A stretch of DNA of 64,000 nt from Gymnorhina tibicen (lineage: Eukaryota; Chordata; Aves; Passeriformes; Artamidae), in the NCBI GenBank assembly GCA_013399875.1, contig VXAZ01001747.1, positions 502,646 to 566,645 of the forward strand, in the 5' to 3' direction. The translations under genes were made by a program, and so were the position numbers. The notes under the pieces were generated by a model. The model was given only the letters and a program-made list of their open reading frames with translations, ran no database searches and was not told the DNA's origin. Below, one piece after another: positions 61,501-64,000 of the stretch; the first letter of the stretch is position 1; every line of letters starts with the position of its first letter.

Positions 61501-63909
61501 GAATAGTTTGGGTTGGAAGGGATGTCTAAAAGTCTCAGCTGAACTAAGAGCTTGATGCTCTTTACAAAGAGTTACTGCCTGCAGCTTGGACTGGGGAGCC
61601 ATTTAAAAATGTTAATGTTATAAATCTAGGGCCTCTTTTGTATTACAACATTTTAAAACAAAGTTGGTATTAACACTTTGTATCACTTGTGTCTTTATAT
61701 TTCTTAAAGGCAAATATTTGCGCTTATTCTTGTGATTCTGTAAAGTGTGATATTATGCCTTTGCTTCTACAGAGGACATGTGGAAACGCTACATCACTTT
61801 TTGCTTAGAGAGGTACAAGAGAAAAACCAACAGTGAAGAATTAAAGCAAAAGGTAAAAATTTATTAGGAAATAATACTAACAAATCATCCCTATTTTTAT
61901 TAACTTCTGTAATACCTCAGACAAGAATCAAATATATTTTGACATTTTATCAAAAATACTTAGCTGTGGCCATCATTAAAAATAATTTAGTCTCCACCTA
62001 GGGGGATCACCTTTACTGCCAGGCTCACACGTGGCCTGCCTGAACATGATTAACCTGGGCATAAACCAGCCTTGTCAGAAAAGTACAGTGACCTCTTTGG
62101 ATGAAAGCTAAGACTGCAGACTTGGTAATCATGGAATCATAGAATGGTTTGGGTTGAAGGGGATCTTAAAAGTTCACTGACAGGTCCTTTAAACCTGTGC
62201 TTGTTCAAAGAAGAGGATGAATTAAAATGACTGTTGCAAATAAGTCTGAGCAAAGTTTGGTGCTGGCGCGTGGACAATTTAATTATGCATCTCTGCTTGG
62301 GTATGACTCAGTGAATTAACTAATTATCCTGTGCAGCTTGGTTCCCTAGTATTACACTAAAAGAACAATGCAATGTTGTTCTTTGCTCCTTAAAGAAGAG
62401 AAGTAAATGCTCAGATTTCCACTTTATCTTGGAATGTTTGCAGGTACCTAAAGCATTAGACACATAATGTGTAATTAGATATTCACTGACATGATACAGT
62501 GGGCTTCTTGAAATGCTGGGATCTGGTATATACAGGAATAATGCTTGTTTTCTTTTTTCTTCTCTGTTGGTCCTAGAGGTTAGAGAGGACACTGAGTGTG
62601 TTCAGCAAAGCCCATGAGTCCAGTTTGCTGCCAGAAGCTCTCTATAAGCAGTGGGTAAGAACTGACACAGAAAAAATAGATTCTGAGGCTTTCCTGCATT
62701 GCTTGTGTGCCTGTCTTTGCCATTTTGAGTAGACACAAAGATGGACAGTATTGGTTCAAAGCCCTGCTTTTTAACAAAGCTGTATCTGCTGGGTTTTAGC
62801 TTCAGCTGTTGCTGGACTCCAACCTGTCTGAGAAGGCTATGGAGGTGGCAGAAGCTGCAACCAGGCACTTCAGCCAGTCCGTGGAAACGTGGCAGATGAG
62901 GCTGCAGGTGCTGATCCAGCTGAAGAGGGATGATGTGACCCAGTGTTTTGAAGAAGCCATTAAACATGTGAAATCTAAGGTCTGTGCTGTTTTAATGGAC
63001 TTGCACGCATTGGTCTTGGGCCAGAAACCTCTGATGATTGGTTATTGCGGGGTTTGTTGTTTTGGGTTTTTTGTTTGTTTGTTCGGTTTTTTGTTTAGTT
63101 TTTGTTTAGTTTTGTTTGTTTGTTCGGTTTTTTGTTTAGTTTTTGTTTTAGTTTGTTTGTTGTTTGTTTTGGTTTGGGTTTTTTGTTGTTTTCTTTGTTT
63201 TTAGTTTACAAGGCATTTAAAGTCCCTAACCATTTTTAAGGTCAGAAATAAGAACTTGATGTTTCACGTGCAAATTGCATTCCTGAGTATTAGGGAATTG
63301 TCAGTTAACTTAAAATTCACATGTTTAAAATTTGAATGCTTACAGGTGACATTTTGCATGTTCTCCTAGGAGTGAGCTGGTATTTGTGTCTTAATGGAAA
63401 AATGTGTTTCCCTTTCTTCACTGTCCTGATTCACAGTTTTCCTGTGTGGTATTACAAGCCTTGATTAGATGTGTGCTCTCCTACTCTGTTCCATTTCAAA
63501 CCCTGGGCACAATGAGTGAGGAAACAGGAAGGTTTCTTTCCTTCTTGTTCTTGGAAGACACCTTTGTGTACTGCAGTGCTCAGTGATGTAGAACTTGGTT
63601 CTCATCCCTCGCAACACAGCTGTCCAGCTAAGGATGATTTGTCCTGTAAGTGAGGAAGGAAATGAGAAGTGATTTCAGTGTGCAGTTCAAAGCTGTCTTT
63701 CCAAGAGCTGTGTCTAAAGGGTATTTTTTATGGCAGGTAATAGAGAGCCTGATGGCTGTATTGCTGTCTGTTTCTGTAAATGAGATTCCCTGTATATCAG
63801 CCATTTGATGTGTTTGCTGACCTTGTAGGGCACTTTGCCATTGTGGACTCTCTGGGTGGAATGGAGTGAGGACACAAACAGCAAGGAAGACACAGAAGCT
63901 CTCTACCAG
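55431..63909 (+). CDS. UTP6: UTP6, small-subunit processome component (5' part)
   Basis: Seen: fifteen exons, join(55431..55522, 55627..55711, 56351..56392, 56476..56568, 56712..56759, 57562..57625, 58048..58166, 58659..58736, 59161..59242, 60247..60328, 60961..61142, 61773..61852, 62577..62654, 62800..62979, 63829..63909), give 462 codons with consistent phases. Human UTP6 has 597 residues, so the last quarter lies beyond the right edge. The first about 90 residues match the U3-associated Utp6 N-terminal domain (RVEQRLEDRVPELEQLERVG, YKIQRRALRKEDFINYIQYE); the rest consists of HAT-type helical repeats (LWIMAAKWEMETRLSSESAR, FLRALRFHPECPKLYQEYFR). Known: Utp6 is a subunit of the UTP-B complex, which binds U3 snoRNP and nascent pre-rRNA in the nucleolus for 18S rRNA maturation. 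The start gcggccATGGcgg is a strong Kozak site. Divergent from SUZ12, as in human. Confidence 0.96.
55627..55711 (+). CDS. UTP6: UTP6 exon 2
   Basis: 85 nt, acceptor TTCCCGCAG, donor TCCAG|GTAGGC, ends in phase 0. Encodes AVLRKASALEYKIQRRALRK and EDFINYIQ. Confidence 0.94.
56010..56192 (+). repeat. CR1 LINE 3'-end fragment
   Basis: Contains attaggaagaggttcctgaa, tcaggcactgaacaggctcc, aggagcctgacagagctcag and gtttggacaatgctttaagg, ending ctgtgcagggccagga: a CR1 3' region lacking the terminal repeat motif. It lies in UTP6 intron 2, sense to the gene. Confidence 0.85.
56351..56392 (+). CDS. UTP6: UTP6 exon 3
   Basis: 42 nt, acceptor CATTCTAG, donor GAGCA|GTAAGT, phase 0 at both ends. Encodes YEVNLLELIKKRRA; human has YEINLLELIQRRRT. 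Confidence 0.93.
56476..56568 (+). CDS. UTP6: UTP6 exon 4
   Basis: 93 nt, acceptor TCCTCCAAG, donor TGGAAA|GTGAGT, phase 0. Encodes RIGYSFKKDEIEHSILHRVH and SLFNRATGKWK. Confidence 0.94.
56712..56759 (+). CDS. UTP6: UTP6 exon 5
   Basis: 48 nt, acceptor TCCAACAG, donor CAGTGG|GTGAGT, phase 0. Encodes DDIQLWLSHVAFCKQW; human has DDVQLWLSYVAFCKKW. Confidence 0.94.
57562..57625 (+). CDS. UTP6: UTP6 exon 6
   Basis: 64 nt, acceptor CTTTTACAG, donor ACCAG|GTAAAT, ends in phase 1. Encodes NAKHQLSKVFSTMLAIHSNK and P. Confidence 0.93.
58048..58166 (+). CDS. UTP6: UTP6 exon 7
   Basis: 119 nt, acceptor CTGTTGCAG, donor AAGAA|GTGAGT, ends in phase 0. Encodes LWIMAAKWEMETRLSSESAR and LFLRALRFHPECPKLYQE. 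Confidence 0.95.
58659..58736 (+). CDS. UTP6: UTP6 exon 8
   Basis: 78 nt, acceptor CTCTTGCAG, donor GACCTG|GTAGGT, phase 0. Encodes YFRMELMHAEKQRKEKKEFE and QAKMDL. Confidence 0.93.
59161..59242 (+). CDS. UTP6: UTP6 exon 9
   Basis: 82 nt, acceptor GATATTTCAG, donor TAAAG|GTGAAT, ends in phase 1. Encodes GELNYSEEILNGEMARIVYR and DASQKIK. Confidence 0.93.
60247..60328 (+). CDS. UTP6: UTP6 exon 10
   Basis: 82 nt, acceptor GAAATGTAG, donor GAGAG|GTGAGT, ends in phase 2. Encodes VEFQLAVLSIAKLFDFTQDL and QKEILE. Confidence 0.93.
60961..61142 (+). CDS. UTP6: UTP6 exon 11
   Basis: 182 nt, acceptor GTGTTTAG, donor AACAG|GTGAAA, ends in phase 1. Encodes LQTRYAEEPLTWDYMARREL and EERCCAVFDEAVRAVPT; human has DPLTWDYVARREL and EERCCAVYEEAVKTLPT. 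The acceptor is set by phase. Confidence 0.92.
61497..61545 (-). repeat. CR1 3'-tail remnant
   Basis: ccacagaatagtttgggttg followed by gaagggatgtctaaaa is the reverse complement of a CR1 tail; only about 50 bp remain. In UTP6 intron 11. Confidence 0.65.
61773..61852 (+). CDS. UTP6: UTP6 exon 12
   Basis: 80 nt, acceptor GCTTCTACAG, donor AAAAG|GTAAAA, ends in phase 0. Encodes DMWKRYITFCLERYKRKTNS and EELKQK. Confidence 0.93.
62129..62190 (-). repeat. CR1 3'-tail remnant
   Basis: catggaatcatagaatggtt followed by tgggttgaaggggatcttaa is the reverse complement of the CR1 terminal motif. In UTP6 intron 12. Confidence 0.75.
62577..62654 (+). CDS. UTP6: UTP6 exon 13
   Basis: 78 nt, acceptor TTGGTCCTAG, donor CAGTGG|GTAAGA, phase 0. 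Encodes RLERTLSVFSKAHESSLLPE and ALYKQW. Confidence 0.92.
62800..62979 (+). CDS. UTP6: UTP6 exon 14
   Basis: 180 nt, acceptor GGGTTTTAG, phase 0. Encodes LQLLLDSNLSEKAMEVAEAA and TWQMRLQVLIQLKRDDVTQC. Alignment to human (HLKPQVCLPLW) and phase put the donor at TCTAAG|GTCTGT, a weak site; read-through is open to 63204 but leaves the family sequence. Confidence 0.88.
63050..63206 (+). repeat. T/G-rich low-complexity tract with internal duplication
   Basis: A strand-asymmetric tract of T with interspersed G. A block beginning tgtttgttcggttttttgtt is repeated at a spacing of 41 bp (gttcgg at 63081 and 63122). It begins about 70 bp after the weak exon 14 donor of UTP6. Confidence 0.85.
63829..63909 (+). 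CDS. UTP6: UTP6 exon 15
   Basis: 81 nt, acceptor GACCTTGTAG, donor ACCAG|GTACTT, phase 0. Encodes GTLPLWTLWVEWSEDTNSKE and DTEALYQ; human has LPLWISWAEWSEG. The last exon visible. Confidence 0.92.
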
Positions 63910-64000
63910 GTACTTGGCTAATCAAAATCTATTTTTATGTCTGTGTAAATAAAAATGGCACAATGTGTGTGGATGAACGTGCAACAGATGCTTTATACTG

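Larger units (their letters stand above)
55523..64000 (+). other. UTP6: UTP6 introns 1-15
   Basis: Short to medium introns, all GT-AG. Intron 2 (55712-56350) holds a CR1 copy, introns 11 (61143-61772) and 12 (61853-62576) each hold a short reversed CR1 tail, and intron 14 (62980-63828) holds a T/G-rich repeat. Introns 5-10 show nothing recognised. Intron 15 runs off the window. Confidence 0.8.

Noticed and set aside
62809..63204. Read-through isoform of UTP6 exon 14 to 63204
   Set aside because: Beyond 62979 the frame becomes Phe/Leu/Val/Cys-rich from the T/G tract, while exon 15 restores the family sequence LPLW...WSE with exact spacing.

Overview
The window is vertebrate nuclear DNA, most likely from a bird. 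The genes are intron-rich, three GC-rich CpG islands mark promoters, and the recognisable interspersed repeats are mostly 3'-end fragments of CR1 LINEs, the dominant avian retroelement. No Alu, B1 or L1 sequence was seen. A 539-base run of N (43679-44217) marks an assembly gap. Exons were placed by reading conserved protein segments against splice signals; family identities rest on remembered human orthologues and no database was searched.

Four protein-coding genes are present as two divergent pairs. (1) ATAD5, minus strand, 5' part only: exon 1 at 3468-3539, the large exon 2 at 785-2565 and exon 3 at 353-440; the rest lies beyond the left edge. (2) CRLF3, plus strand, complete: 8 exons from 4138 to 15248 encoding 442 residues. 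ATAD5 and CRLF3 start codons lie about 600 bp apart in one CpG island holding three perfect CRE palindromes, two CACGTG boxes and an E2F site. (3) SUZ12, minus strand: exons 2-16 (41076 down to 21989) are intact, but exon 1 is not in the sequence and probably lies in the N gap. (4) UTP6, plus strand, 5' part: exons 1-15 from 55431 to 63909, continuing past the right edge.

Layout: 1-3.5 kb ATAD5; 3.2-4.5 kb shared promoter; 4.1-15.2 kb CRLF3; 15.2-22 kb convergent interval with the 3' ends of CRLF3 and SUZ12; 22-41 kb SUZ12 exons and introns; 41-44.6 kb SUZ12 intron 1, gap and promoter; 44.6-55.4 kb intergenic sequence with CR1 copies and two unidentified minus-strand open frames; 55.4-64 kb UTP6.

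The four proteins do not form one pathway. ATAD5 unloads PCNA, SUZ12 is a core PRC2 subunit, UTP6 belongs to the small-subunit processome, and CRLF3 is a WSXWS/FN3 protein. ATAD5 and SUZ12 are proliferation-linked and both show E2F-like promoter sites. The most unusual signal is a perfectly 16-bp-phased array of six TTTGGCG motifs in ATAD5 intron 1. Other points of note are a GC-AG intron in CRLF3, the CRLF3-SUZ12 tail-to-tail adjacency, which differs from human, and a CR1 copy ending just upstream of UTP6.
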